7,959 nt of DNA from Bacillota bacterium (GCA_012512665.1 JAAZDU010000048.1:1-7959), one strand, 5' to 3'. Positions 1 through 5,845 are shown, counted from the stretch's first letter. Translations and numbers: made by a program. The notes: generated by a model not told the origin, from the sequence alone.

Positions 1-708
1 ATCCATGTTTGCCCCGCCGCTTTTCAGGGAATGATAAGCTCCGCGATAAAACTGCCAACCGGCCCCAAACTGAACCGGCGCAGCCAAGGCTAGTTGAAGC
101 CAGGGCGAGAGCATAAACTTGTGCCATCCGAAGAGCATATCCAGCATCATCAGTCCAAAGGGAAGGGTAAGGACTGCCGCCAGGACAAAGCGCAAAATTT
201 GTGCACGTACCTCTTTCTGCTGTGCCCTGTCTTTTTCCCCCGGAGAAATATCTGCCACTGGGCGGGCCTCATAACCAAGCTCATGCACCTCCCGGCGTAT
301 TTCCTGGGGGGAAATTAGCCCCGGGAGATATTTGATTTTTGCCTTTCCGGTGGCCAGGTTGACGGCTGCTTCCGTCACACCGCTTAAAGAATTAAGCTTT
401 TCCTCTACCCTCCTGGAACAGGCGGCACAAGACATGCCGGAAATTACCAGTTCCAAACTTTCGGGCCTGACATCATAGCCGATGGCCCGAATGCGGTTGA
501 CGATGCTTTCAGCTGTGATCTGTTGCGGATCATAAGTGAGCGTTGCTTTTTCCAGTGCTAAGTTAACATTGGCCGAGGCTACCCCTTCCAGGCTGTTTAA
601 TTCCCTTTCCACCCTGCTTGAGCAGGCGGCACAGGACATACCGGCAATGGACAATGTCAGCGGTATTTCTTTAGCTGTGCCCTTATCAGCTTGAATAGCT
701 TTTCCCAT
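1..708 (-). CDS. copA: Copper-translocating P-type ATPase CopA, N-terminal part (runs off the left edge)
   Basis: This is the N-terminal 236 residues of a P1B-type ATPase that pumps Cu(I) out across the membrane. Two heavy-metal-associated (HMA) domains are visible, each with a GMSCAAC metal-binding loop (C26/C29 and C94/C97). A linker follows, then a first hydrophobic segment at about 171-192 (LRFVLAAVLTLPFGLMMLDM) and a second at about 202-221. The fragment ends in SGGANMD, the stretch just after the second helix in CopA proteins. The phosphorylation DKTG and CPC motifs would lie outside the window. The start at 708 is chosen because AAGGAG (723-718) sits 9 bases upstream. An in-frame ATG at 732 lies upstream of that site and is unlikely to be used. 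The gene begins 24 bases after the csoR stop, so the two are almost certainly co-transcribed from the csoR promoter. Copper rather than another soft metal is inferred from the paired GMxCxxC domains and the CsoR neighbour. Confidence 0.95.
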   Translation of the reverse strand, partial: MGKAIQADKGTAKEIPLTLSIAGMSCAACSSRVERELNSLEGVASANVNLALEKATLTYDPQQITAESIVNRIRAIGYDVRPESLELVISGMSCAACSRRVEEKLNSLSGVTEAAVNLATGKAKIKYLPGLISPQEIRREVHELGYEARPVADISPGEKDRAQQKEVRAQILRFVLAAVLTLPFGLMMLDMLFGWHKFMLSPWLQLALAAPVQFGAGWQFYRGAYHSLKSGGANMD

Positions 709-732
709 TGATAACAACTCCTTGTAAGTCAT

Positions 733-1062
733 TTAACCCCTGTTAATTAATCTAAAAACGGTCTTCATCAGCTCATCTATCACCTCGTCATCACCCGCCT
801 GCAGCTGGTTTTTAATACACGACTTCATATGCATCTCCAGCAGCAGTTTGGCTACACTGTAAAGAGCAGATTGGGCTGAAGCGATCTGATTCAATACCTT
901 GTCACAATAAACGCCTTCCTCGATCATTTTTTTAATTCCCCTTATCTGCCCCTCTATCCGGTTTAAACGATGGCGAAGGTTTTGTACCTTTTTTTCATCA
1001 TCCCAGCTTCTTTTGCCCACGCTTTTACAATCCTGGCAATTTACCTGTGTTTGCTCACCCAT
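733..1062 (-). CDS. csoR: CsoR-type copper-sensing transcriptional repressor
   Basis: This 109-residue all-helical protein belongs to the CsoR/RcnR (DUF156) family, whose members repress metal-efflux genes until the metal binds. The family core LRHRLNRIEGQIRGIKKMI is at residues 29-47. The Cu(I) ligand set is complete: C53 in GVYCD, then H78 and C82 in EMHMKSC. The 25- and 4-residue spacings are the same as C36/H61/C65 of the Mycobacterium tuberculosis protein, which favours copper over nickel/cobalt or persulfide sensing. Y52, next to the first ligand, matches the second-shell tyrosine of copper sensors. An N-terminal extension of about 20 residues carries an extra CxxC (C9, C12), discussed in the findings. 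GGAGGT (1076-1071) lies 8 bases before the ATG. The gene leads the csoR-copA operon and most likely represses it through the operator at 1081-1106. Confidence 0.94.
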   Translation of the reverse strand: MGEQTQVNCQDCKSVGKRSWDDEKKVQNLRHRLNRIEGQIRGIKKMIEEGVYCDKVLNQIASAQSALYSVAKLLLEMHMKSCIKNQLQAGDDEVIDELMKTVFRLINRG

Positions 1063-1080
1063 GTGGCAGCACCTCCATGA

Positions 1081-1106
1081 ATATAGTATACCCCCCTATG
1101 CTATAT
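1081..1106 (-). promoter_or_regulatory. Probable CsoR operator (G-run pseudopalindrome)
   Basis: On the minus strand this 26-base site reads ATATAGCATA, then six G, then TATACTATAT. The 10-base arms are complementary at 9 of 10 positions around the G run. CsoR-family operators are typically pseudopalindromes with AT-rich arms around a G/C run, and this one sits directly upstream of csoR itself and covers the -10 box. The assignment rests on form and position. Confidence 0.8.
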
Positions 1107-1113
1107 TTAGCAA
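1085..1113 (-). promoter_or_regulatory. csoR-copA promoter
   Basis: On the minus strand, TTGCTA (1113-1108, 4 of 6 matches to TTGACA) is followed after exactly 17 bases by TATACT (1090-1085, 5 of 6 matches to TATAAT). Transcription would start near 1078, giving a very short leader into the GGAGGT site. The spacer and -10 box lie inside the CsoR-like operator, as expected for a repressor that blocks RNA polymerase. Confidence 0.75.
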
Positions 1114-1154
1114 GAAAATATTTTGATAGACAGGATTGATTGCTTTACGAAAGC

Positions 1155-1184
1155 TTGACTGCAATGCAGGCCCAGGTGTATAAT
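1155..1184 (+). promoter_or_regulatory. Promoter for the 1232-3007 gene pair
   Basis: TTGACT (1155-1160, 5 of 6 matches) is followed after 18 bases by a perfect TATAAT (1179-1184). It diverges from the csoR promoter, about 42 bases away. The predicted transcription start, near 1191, falls at the edge of the small palindrome at 1191-1203. Confidence 0.72.
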
Positions 1185-1190
1185 TTAAGT

Positions 1191-1203
1191 AATTTAGTAA
1201 ATT
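1191..1203 (+). promoter_or_regulatory. Small palindrome at the predicted transcription start
   Basis: AATTTA-G-TAAATT is a perfect 6-base inverted repeat starting 7 bases after the -10 box at 1179-1184. Related TTAGTAA-like words continue to about 1210. The position would suit a repressor site for the gene pair downstream, but the sequence is AT-rich and could arise by chance. Confidence 0.3.
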
Positions 1204-1231
1204 AGTAAGTATAAAGTGAGGGATCTACCGG

Positions 1232-1708
1232 ATGGATATACCAACCACTCTTAAGCACAAGCCGGTTATTGTTGTAAAAGGTTATGATGCAATAGATGGC
1301 CGCATTAATAATTCAGATGCTAAAGGGCTTTCTCTTGGGCTAGCCCAGTGGAACGATAGGGGTAAAGTTGATGTATCTGCCAAGATTTGGAGACATACCG
1401 GCAAGAAATGGTCGAGGCAATCTGAAGAAATGCCCCTCCATCGGGTGATAGACCTGGCAATTTTAATTTGCCGCAGTATCCAATACATCAGGAATGCGTA
1501 CAGATATCCGAAACTGTATGACGAAAATCAACCTGAAATCGATAGAATTGCTATACAAGGTAAAGCCCTTGATATTTCCGTATGTACAGATAATCCAATG
1601 ATAGATAAAGATATTCAGCTCTTCCGGGAAGCCATGGCAAAGGATGACGAAATGATCTCCGAACGCCTGCACCGCCTGGCTACTATTCTTAAAGAAATGG
1701 GATATTAA
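1232..1708 (+). CDS. Conserved protein of unknown function (DUF6530-like)
   Basis: This 158-residue protein has no membrane segment or signal peptide, so it should be cytosolic. I believe it belongs to the DUF6530 family, from its overall look and the block KGLSLGLAQWNDRGK at residues 31-45, followed by VSAKIWRHTGKKWSRQSEE (48-66) and the helix LHRVIDLAILICRSIQYI (69-86). The name is from memory and I know of no established function. A second part (101-120) holds PEIDRIAIQGKALDISVC, and a charged C-terminal helix ends in EMGY. The start is supported by a GAGGG site at 1218-1222, 9 bases upstream, and by the consensus promoter before it. The MFS gene follows after 60 bases on the same strand with no terminator between, so the two are probably one transcript. 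Whether this protein regulates or assists the transporter is not shown by the sequence. Confidence 0.8.
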   Translation: MDIPTTLKHKPVIVVKGYDAIDGRINNSDAKGLSLGLAQWNDRGKVDVSAKIWRHTGKKWSRQSEEMPLHRVIDLAILICRSIQYIRNAYRYPKLYDENQPEIDRIAIQGKALDISVCTDNPMIDKDIQLFREAMAKDDEMISERLHRLATILKEMGY

Positions 1709-1768
1709 AAGATATGCTTTTGCCGGAGCGAAATCAGCATAGTAATCACAGAAAGGACCAGGCAAAAC

Positions 1769-3007
1769 ATGGATGCAGGTTTAAAAGATAAGGTCAGCCC
1801 CTTATTAAACAAAAAAATTGCCCTCTTTCTCATAAGCCAGAACCTATCTTTGTTTGGTTCCTCCGTTGTGGATTTTGCTATTTTTTGGCATATTACGCTG
1901 GAAACCTCCTCCGGCATGTGGTTAACCCTCTATACCGTCTGTGCCATGCTTCCAGAGGTGTTGCTATCTCTGTGGGGAGGCGTTTTAGCAGATCGGTACA
2001 ACCGTAAATACCTTATCATGTTGGCTGATGCATTTATTGCGCTTGCTACCCTGGCCCTGACAGTAGTTTTTTGGACCGGAATTCAGCGCATGGAGCTGCT
2101 CTTAGCAGTAGCTGCAGTGCGTTCTATTGGTTCTGGTATCCAAGCCCCAGCGACCAATGCTATTTTTCCCCAGCTTGTTCCCCAGGAGAGGCTTACCAGG
2201 ATACAAGGGATTAACCAAACCTTGAATTCTGTGTTATTGCTGTTATCGCCTGCTACAGGAGGGGTGATCCTGGCTTCGCTGGGTATTGTGTGGACCTTTG
2301 CGCTGGACGTGGTGACAGCGGCCCTTGCCATTTTAATCTTCAGCTTTATTAAGGTAGAAAAAATGAAGAGGGCGGATCTCCCGGCGTCCTTACTAACTGA
2401 ACTCCGCCAGGGCATTAATTACACTTTCCGACATCCGCTGCTGCGCGGGATTGTTATCTGCCAGGCCTGCTCTTTCTTTTTAATTACTCCAGCGGCTATC
2501 TTATCTCCCCTTCTGGTCGAAAGGAGCTTTGGCAGTAACGTGTGGAAACTAACTGCCAATGAGATAGCCTGGACGGTAGGCTCCTTGATTGGTGGTATTT
2601 TTGTTTCGCTACACGGTAGCTTTAAAGACAAGATCCATACTATTGCTCTTTGCTTGGTGGCTTTTGGAATATCTTATAGCCTCATGGGCATGGCTGGAAA
2701 TTTCCCCTTATATTTAACTATCATGGGCATTTCCGGTTTATTTATGCCGGTGATAATTACAGCTCAGACTGTATTCATTCAGGAAATAGCGGAGCCTACC
2801 ATGTTGGGGCGTGTTTTTTCCATAGTGCAGATTATCGCAGCCAGTGCCATGCCAGTTGCCATTTTGTTCTTCGGTCCTTTGGCTGATGTCATCTCGGTGG
2901 AGGCAATTATGATCGTCTCCGGGGTGTTTTTGGCCCTGACGGGGATACTCTATAAGCATACTCAAAAGAAGGTTCGAAAGGAAAAAGTTGTGTTTGAAAA
3001 TGATTAG
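1769..3007 (+). CDS. MFS efflux transporter, macrolide-efflux (DHA3) type
   Basis: This is a 412-residue integral membrane protein of about 12 helices, the usual length for the major facilitator superfamily. The cytoplasmic loop between helices 2 and 3 carries motif A, here GGVLADRYNRK at residues 70-80, the signature of proton-driven antiporters. The N-terminus (KKIALFLISQNLSLFGSSVVDFAI, 15-38) and the AVRSIGSGIQAPATNAIFPQLVPQERLTRIQG block (about 115-146) resemble the MefA/DHA3 branch, which exports macrolides and related compounds. The C-terminus is short and basic. Mef-like sequences are common in Firmicutes with no known drug, so the substrate is undefined and a resistance role is not claimed. 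An AAAGGA site (1752-1757) lies 11 bases before the ATG. The gene is probably second in an operon with the gene at 1232. Confidence 0.87.
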   Translation: MDAGLKDKVSPLLNKKIALFLISQNLSLFGSSVVDFAIFWHITLETSSGMWLTLYTVCAMLPEVLLSLWGGVLADRYNRKYLIMLADAFIALATLALTVVFWTGIQRMELLLAVAAVRSIGSGIQAPATNAIFPQLVPQERLTRIQGINQTLNSVLLLLSPATGGVILASLGIVWTFALDVVTAALAILIFSFIKVEKMKRADLPASLLTELRQGINYTFRHPLLRGIVICQACSFFLITPAAILSPLLVERSFGSNVWKLTANEIAWTVGSLIGGIFVSLHGSFKDKIHTIALCLVAFGISYSLMGMAGNFPLYLTIMGISGLFMPVIITAQTVFIQEIAEPTMLGRVFSIVQIIAASAMPVAILFFGPLADVISVEAIMIVSGVFLALTGILYKHTQKKVRKEKVVFEND

Positions 3008-3052
3008 CTTTGGAGAGATAAATTTAGCAGCCGGCCTTTAATTTGGAAAAAG

Positions 3053-3082
3053 TTGATTTCTAGATAAGAAATCAGTTACAAT
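3053..3082 (+). promoter_or_regulatory. yjbQ promoter with a perfect inverted repeat in its spacer
   Basis: TTGATT (3053-3058, 4 of 6) and TACAAT (3077-3082, 5 of 6) are separated by 18 bases. A perfect 8-base inverted repeat, TGATTTCT-N5-AGAAATCA (3054-3074), overlaps the -35 box and fills the spacer. A protein bound there would block RNA polymerase. The repeat could instead form a weak AT-rich hairpin after the MFS gene, but no T-run follows it, so it is a poor terminator. Confidence 0.5.
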
Positions 3083-3123
3083 GATTTGCAGAGGTAAAAA
3101 AGAGTAAAAGAGAGTGATTATTG

Positions 3124-3537
3124 GTGCAGAAAACTATATCGATAAAGACAGGCAAAAGAGAAGCTCTTTATGATATTACTGCAGAAGTGAAAAATGTGGT
3201 CTCAGAATCCAAAATTAAATACGGGCTGGTAAATGTTTATGTTCAGGGTTCAACAGCGGCTATCATGATACAGGAGAACTGGGATGAAAGCGTGCAGGAA
3301 GATGTAATATCATTTCTGAAGAAGTTAATACCTCAAGGGGTTTGGCGGCACGACCAGCTGGATGGAAATGGGGATGCTCATTTAAAAGCCGGCCTTATTG
3401 GGTCAAGCGAAACAATTCCTATAGTTAACGGTGAAATTGGGCTTTCTACCTGGCAAAATATCTTTTTGTGCGAGTTTGATGGACCCAGGAGTGCAAGGAA
3501 GCTAGTTGTTACCGTCATTGGTTCTAAAGGAGCCTAA
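3124..3537 (+). CDS. yjbQ: YjbQ/UPF0047 family protein
   Basis: This 137-residue cytosolic protein matches the YjbQ (UPF0047, 'secondary thiamine-phosphate synthase') family at full length. The family is a small trimeric fold. Some members show a weak thiamine-phosphate synthase side activity, and the true role is uncertain. Visible landmarks are GSTAA at 42-46, VQED at 57-60, WRHDQ at 74-78, the metal/ligand-like stretch DGNGDAHLKA at 80-89, IGSSETIPI at 92-100, and TWQNIFLCEFDGPR at 109-122. The HTTAA form common in the family is GSTAA here, a variant I recall from other members. GTG at 3124 is preferred over TTG at 3121 because GAGAG (3110-3114) is 9 bases from it, against 6 for TTG. The difference is one residue. 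The gene has its own likely promoter (3053-3082) and faces the EamA gene convergently. Confidence 0.88.
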   Translation: MQKTISIKTGKREALYDITAEVKNVVSESKIKYGLVNVYVQGSTAAIMIQENWDESVQEDVISFLKKLIPQGVWRHDQLDGNGDAHLKAGLIGSSETIPIVNGEIGLSTWQNIFLCEFDGPRSARKLVVTVIGSKGA

Positions 3538-3610
3538 TTCGCTCTAACTGGGCTTTAACTGGAATCGGAAATCTGCTTCGCTTTGATCCCTGCCCGGTGG
3601 CTTTTCATCC

Positions 3611-4540
3611 CTATACTTTCAAGGCCTTCTCCTTGTCTTCCTGAAGATAATCATCTTTCCTTTTGTTACCTTTAAGAGTGACTATACTTACTCCCAGGAT
3701 AACCAGGGCTCCACCAATAATCTGACCGGCAAAGAGGGTTTCATGCAGGATAACTACCCCGCCTAGGACTCCAAAGACTGGAATCATATTAATAAATGTG
3801 GTGGTAGTGGCAGAGCCCAAGTTTTTTAAGGCAAAAAGGTAGAGGATGTAGGCAACAGCGGAGCAAAAAACTCCCAGATAAATTAAATTAACAGTGATAA
3901 TAACATTAAATACCGCAAAATTTATGCCTTTAGGTAGGGCCAGAATTCCCAAGCACAGCATGCCTATCAAAGATTGATAAAAGTTAACTAATACGGGGTT
4001 GTATTTTCTCATTAGCGAGACATTAACTCTAGTAAAGATTACCCAGGAGCAAGCAGCCAGCAGTACCAATATGTTTCCTTTCATATTCTCCAAGGCAATG
4101 GTGCTATCATTTCCAAAGCGAATGATAAAATAAACCCCTACAAAGGAAAGAAATACTCCTATCCAGCGCTGCCAGCTGTATCTTTCCTTAAAAAATAAGC
4201 TGCCGGCTATGAGATTAAGCACCGGTGCGGTGCAAACGATAAGCGATGCTGTTCCCGCGTTAGTAAAGCGCAGCCCATTATTTTCAAAAAGAAAATAGAG
4301 GAAAACACCTGTAACTCCACCTGCCAACACGCTTAGCCAATCTTTTTTTTCTATAAATTTTTGCTTCATAGTAATTAAAGCAAAGGCCAGGCTGATGATA
4401 GCGATAACCAGCCTTAGAAAGGCAATTTGTTCAGCCGGGAATACCTGAAGAAGTATTTTTGTGCTGCTAAAAGATATGCCCCAGAAAAATGTAGTTATAC
4501 TTATGGCTAGAACAGATAAGATATTTTTATTTGCGAGCAT
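3611..4540 (-). CDS. EamA/DMT-superfamily transporter (10 membrane helices)
   Basis: This 309-residue membrane protein is built from two tandem EamA repeats (about 8-140 and 155-290), each with five helices. This is the normal size and plan of the drug/metabolite transporter superfamily. Typical features are FFWGISFSSTKILL near the N-terminus (18-31), FLRLVIAIISLAF (41-53), the FENNGLRFTNAGTASLIVCTAPV stretch (85-107), KERYSWQRWIGVFLSFVGVY (118-137) in repeat 1, and TTFINMIPVFGVLGGVVILHE (247-267) in repeat 2. The C-terminus is a charged cytoplasmic tail. Family members export amino acids and related metabolites, but the substrate cannot be read from sequence. AGAAAGG (4558-4552) lies 11 bases before the ATG. 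It has a strong promoter of its own and no operon partner in the window. Confidence 0.9.
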   Translation of the reverse strand: MLANKNILSVLAISITTFFWGISFSSTKILLQVFPAEQIAFLRLVIAIISLAFALITMKQKFIEKKDWLSVLAGGVTGVFLYFLFENNGLRFTNAGTASLIVCTAPVLNLIAGSLFFKERYSWQRWIGVFLSFVGVYFIIRFGNDSTIALENMKGNILVLLAACSWVIFTRVNVSLMRKYNPVLVNFYQSLIGMLCLGILALPKGINFAVFNVIITVNLIYLGVFCSAVAYILYLFALKNLGSATTTTFINMIPVFGVLGGVVILHETLFAGQIIGGALVILGVSIVTLKGNKRKDDYLQEDKEKALKV

Positions 4541-4595
4541 ATTTAACCATACCTTTCTGGGACTTAATTAATTGTTTGCTGGAGCTACTCGGCAT

Positions 4596-4624
4596 ATTAT
4601 ATCTCTTATTGCTTTTTGTTTCAA
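4596..4624 (-). promoter_or_regulatory. Promoter of the EamA transporter gene
   Basis: On the minus strand, TTGAAA (4624-4619, 4 of 6) is followed after 17 bases by a perfect TATAAT (4601-4596). The leader to the ATG at 4540 is about 50 bases. It lies back to back with the plus-strand -10 box at 4641-4646. Confidence 0.78.
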
Positions 4625-4637
4625 TCCCGCCCGGTTA

Positions 4638-4646
4638 TGTTATAAT
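4638..4646 (+). promoter_or_regulatory. Candidate extended -10 promoter for the small membrane protein gene
   Basis: TGT-TATAAT (4638-4646) is an extended -10 element with a perfect TATAAT. No good -35 box lies at 16-18 bases. The nearest is TTGTTT at 4616-4621 with a 19-base spacer, and extended -10 promoters can work without one. It would give a leader of about 125 bases to the gene at 4778. Confidence 0.45.
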
Positions 4647-4664
4647 TGTAATTAACAGGCCTTA

Positions 4665-4687
4665 TTAAAACATCCATCCTGTTTTAA
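4665..4687. repeat. Perfect 8-base inverted repeat in the leader of the 4778 gene
   Basis: TTAAAACA and TGTTTTAA are separated by 7 bases (TCCATCC). The repeat begins about 19 bases after the candidate -10 box at 4641-4646. It is AT-rich and lacks a following T-run, so it looks more like a protein-binding palindrome or weak leader hairpin than a terminator. Confidence 0.4.
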
Positions 4688-4723
4688 ATATTAAAAATTT
4701 TGGTTTAAGGCTGGTTGTTCTGA

Positions 4724-5012
4724 GCTGGCTGAACGGTTTGCAAGATTAAAATATATAAAGTCAGGCAAGGTGGTAGCATGAGTGAATTCATCACCAGCAC
4801 AATGGTAGCAGTTAAAAGGTACACTACTCTGGATTTTGCCTTGTTCAAGATCTGCTTGCTGGCTATCGGAGTACTTTTCGGAGTGAATCTTAATAATTTT
4901 TTCAGTAGCTATATCCTTCTCGTTTGGGCAGTAGCAATTATTTCTTATATTTTGATTATGTATAAAACCTTTGTAACCTACAGGAAATAATAATACCAAC
5001 TGTTCAGCCAGC
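4724..5012. repeat. Inverted repeat flanking the small membrane protein gene
   Basis: GCTGGCTGAACGGTT (4724-4738) is the reverse complement of 4998-5012 at 14 of 15 positions, including an unbroken 11-base match (4724-4734 with 5002-5012). The arms bracket the whole 70-codon gene at 4778-4990. No target-site duplication is visible outside the arms. Confidence 0.4.
4778..4990 (+). CDS. Small two-helix membrane protein of unknown function
   Basis: This 70-residue protein has two hydrophobic segments, about 19-38 (FALFKICLLAIGVLFGVNLN) and 45-62 (YILLVWAVAIISYILIMY), and a short basic C-terminus (TYRK). It lacks a cleavable signal sequence. The pattern 'DxALFKICLxxxGxLxG' followed by a second helix resembles small clostridial proteins that are often labelled 'permease of phosphate ABC transporter', a name without experimental support. 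The family link is from memory and uncertain. AAGGTGG (4767-4773) is a good ribosome site but only 4 bases from the ATG. An in-frame ATG at codon 9 has no site of its own. The minus-strand reading frame over the same bases has no coherent hydrophobic pattern, which favours this strand. The gene is divergent from the EamA gene and 126 bases before sufC. Confidence 0.65.
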   Translation: MSEFITSTMVAVKRYTTLDFALFKICLLAIGVLFGVNLNNFFSSYILLVWAVAIISYILIMYKTFVTYRK

Positions 5013-5043
5013 CTTTATAACCTGAAAGCAACTAATCGTGATA

Positions 5044-5060
5044 TTAATGTGTTTCATTAA
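5044..5060. promoter_or_regulatory. Inverted repeat upstream of sufC-sufB (possible operator)
   Basis: TTAATG-TGTTT-CATTAA is a perfect 6-base inverted repeat with a 5-base gap, ending 56 bases before the sufC ATG. I cannot place a convincing promoter here. The best pair, TTGTCT (5063-5068) with TGTAAA (5086-5091), is 17 bases apart but only 4 of 6 in each box. The site has no resemblance that I can see to the longer IscR/Rrf2 motif. Confidence 0.25.
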
Positions 5061-5116
5061 CCTTGTCTTTTGTCTTTATCAATGATGTAAAAAAGTGCTG
5101 CCTAGGAGTGGTTGCT

Positions 5117-5845
5117 ATGTTAAAGATTCATAACCTGAAAGTAAAGGTCAAAGGAGAAGAGATCCTTAAAGGTGTTTCCCTGGAGATACCCCGGGGGGAG
5201 ACGCATATTCTTCTCGGGCCTAACGGCTCAGGGAAGACCACGCTGCTAAAAGCTATTATGGGTATGGGATCAATGCACACTACGGGAAGCATTTTATTAG
5301 ATGGGGAGGAGATATCTGGCTTGTCCATAGATGAGAGGGCCAGGCGAGGAGTGGGGTTGGCGCTGCAGCGTTCTCCTGCTATCCCGGAACTTACTCTGGA
5401 CAGCCTTTTGCAGATGATTGGTAATAAGTTTGGGAGCGATGGTATGGAGGAAAAGATAGATAGCCTGAACTGCCGCTACCTTTTGGGACGCGGGGTAAAC
5501 GAAAACTTTTCCGGTGGGGAGATGAAGCGTTCGGAGGTACTGCAGCTTTTGGTGCAGGAACCTAAAGTGGTGCTTGTTGATGAGCCTGAATCCGGGGTTG
5601 ATCTGGAAAATATTGTGGTGATTGGGGAAGCCCTGAAGCGTTTACTTAAACCCAGCGTCAAAGAGAAAAAGAGGGCTGCTCTAATAATCACGCATACCGG
5701 GCATATACTGAATTATCTTAATGCCGATAAGGGTTATGTTCTGCTTCACGGCCGCATTATATGCTCAGGGAATCCACGCGATATCTTTGAAGCGATAAAC
5801 CGTCACGGTTTTGAAGGATGCATGGAATGTGAAAAATGTAATTAA
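5117..5845 (+). CDS. sufC: SufC Fe-S cluster assembly ATPase
   Basis: This 242-residue cytosolic ABC ATPase works with the SufB scaffold to build Fe-S clusters and is not a transporter subunit. All ABC motifs are intact: Walker A GPNGSGKTT (34-42, K40), Q-loop Q84, the signature FSGGEMKR (131-138) followed by SEVLQ, Walker B VVLVDE (151-156) running into PESGVD, and the H-loop histidine H193 in THTG. The SGGExKRxExLQ and DEPxSGxD forms are typical of SufC rather than import ATPases. The C-terminus ends in CMECEKCN, three cysteines (235, 238, 241) in a row of CxxC pairs. The start at 5117 is chosen because AGGAG (5104-5108) sits 8 bases upstream and the protein then begins MLKIHNLKV like other SufC proteins. 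An upstream TTG at 5063 would add 18 atypical residues. sufB follows after 13 bases, in an operon. Confidence 0.94.
   Translation: MLKIHNLKVKVKGEEILKGVSLEIPRGETHILLGPNGSGKTTLLKAIMGMGSMHTTGSILLDGEEISGLSIDERARRGVGLALQRSPAIPELTLDSLLQMIGNKFGSDGMEEKIDSLNCRYLLGRGVNENFSGGEMKRSEVLQLLVQEPKVVLVDEPESGVDLENIVVIGEALKRLLKPSVKEKKRAALIITHTGHILNYLNADKGYVLLHGRIICSGNPRDIFEAINRHGFEGCMECEKCN

Noticed and set aside
94..318. Plus-strand open frame of 74 codons
   Set aside because: It lies opposite the HMA-containing copA coding sequence, has no ribosome site and shows no family pattern.
706..732. Earlier in-frame ATG for copA at 732
   Set aside because: It would place the AAGGAG site inside the coding region and add eight residues. 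The ATG at 708 is correctly spaced from that site.
1282..1917. Three minus-strand frames over 1282-1488, 1463-1765 and 1705-1917
   Set aside because: They are shadows of the DUF6530-like and MFS genes, without ribosome sites or recognisable domains.
2083..2965. Minus-strand frames within the MFS gene
   Set aside because: They run antisense to a clear full-length transporter and have low-complexity, atypical composition.
3538..3610. Shared terminator between the convergent yjbQ and EamA genes
   Set aside because: Only tiny stems (such as GCC-N4-GGC) and an 11-base-period AACTGG direct repeat are present. There is no stem of useful length with a T-run.
4691..4999. Minus-strand 102-codon frame overlapping the small membrane protein gene
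   Set aside because: It has no coherent domain or hydrophobic pattern and no clear ribosome site. The plus strand has a good site and two clean helices.
5063..5116. N-terminal extension of SufC from a TTG at 5063
   Set aside because: The extension is unlike SufC, and a strong AGGAG sits correctly before the ATG at 5117.
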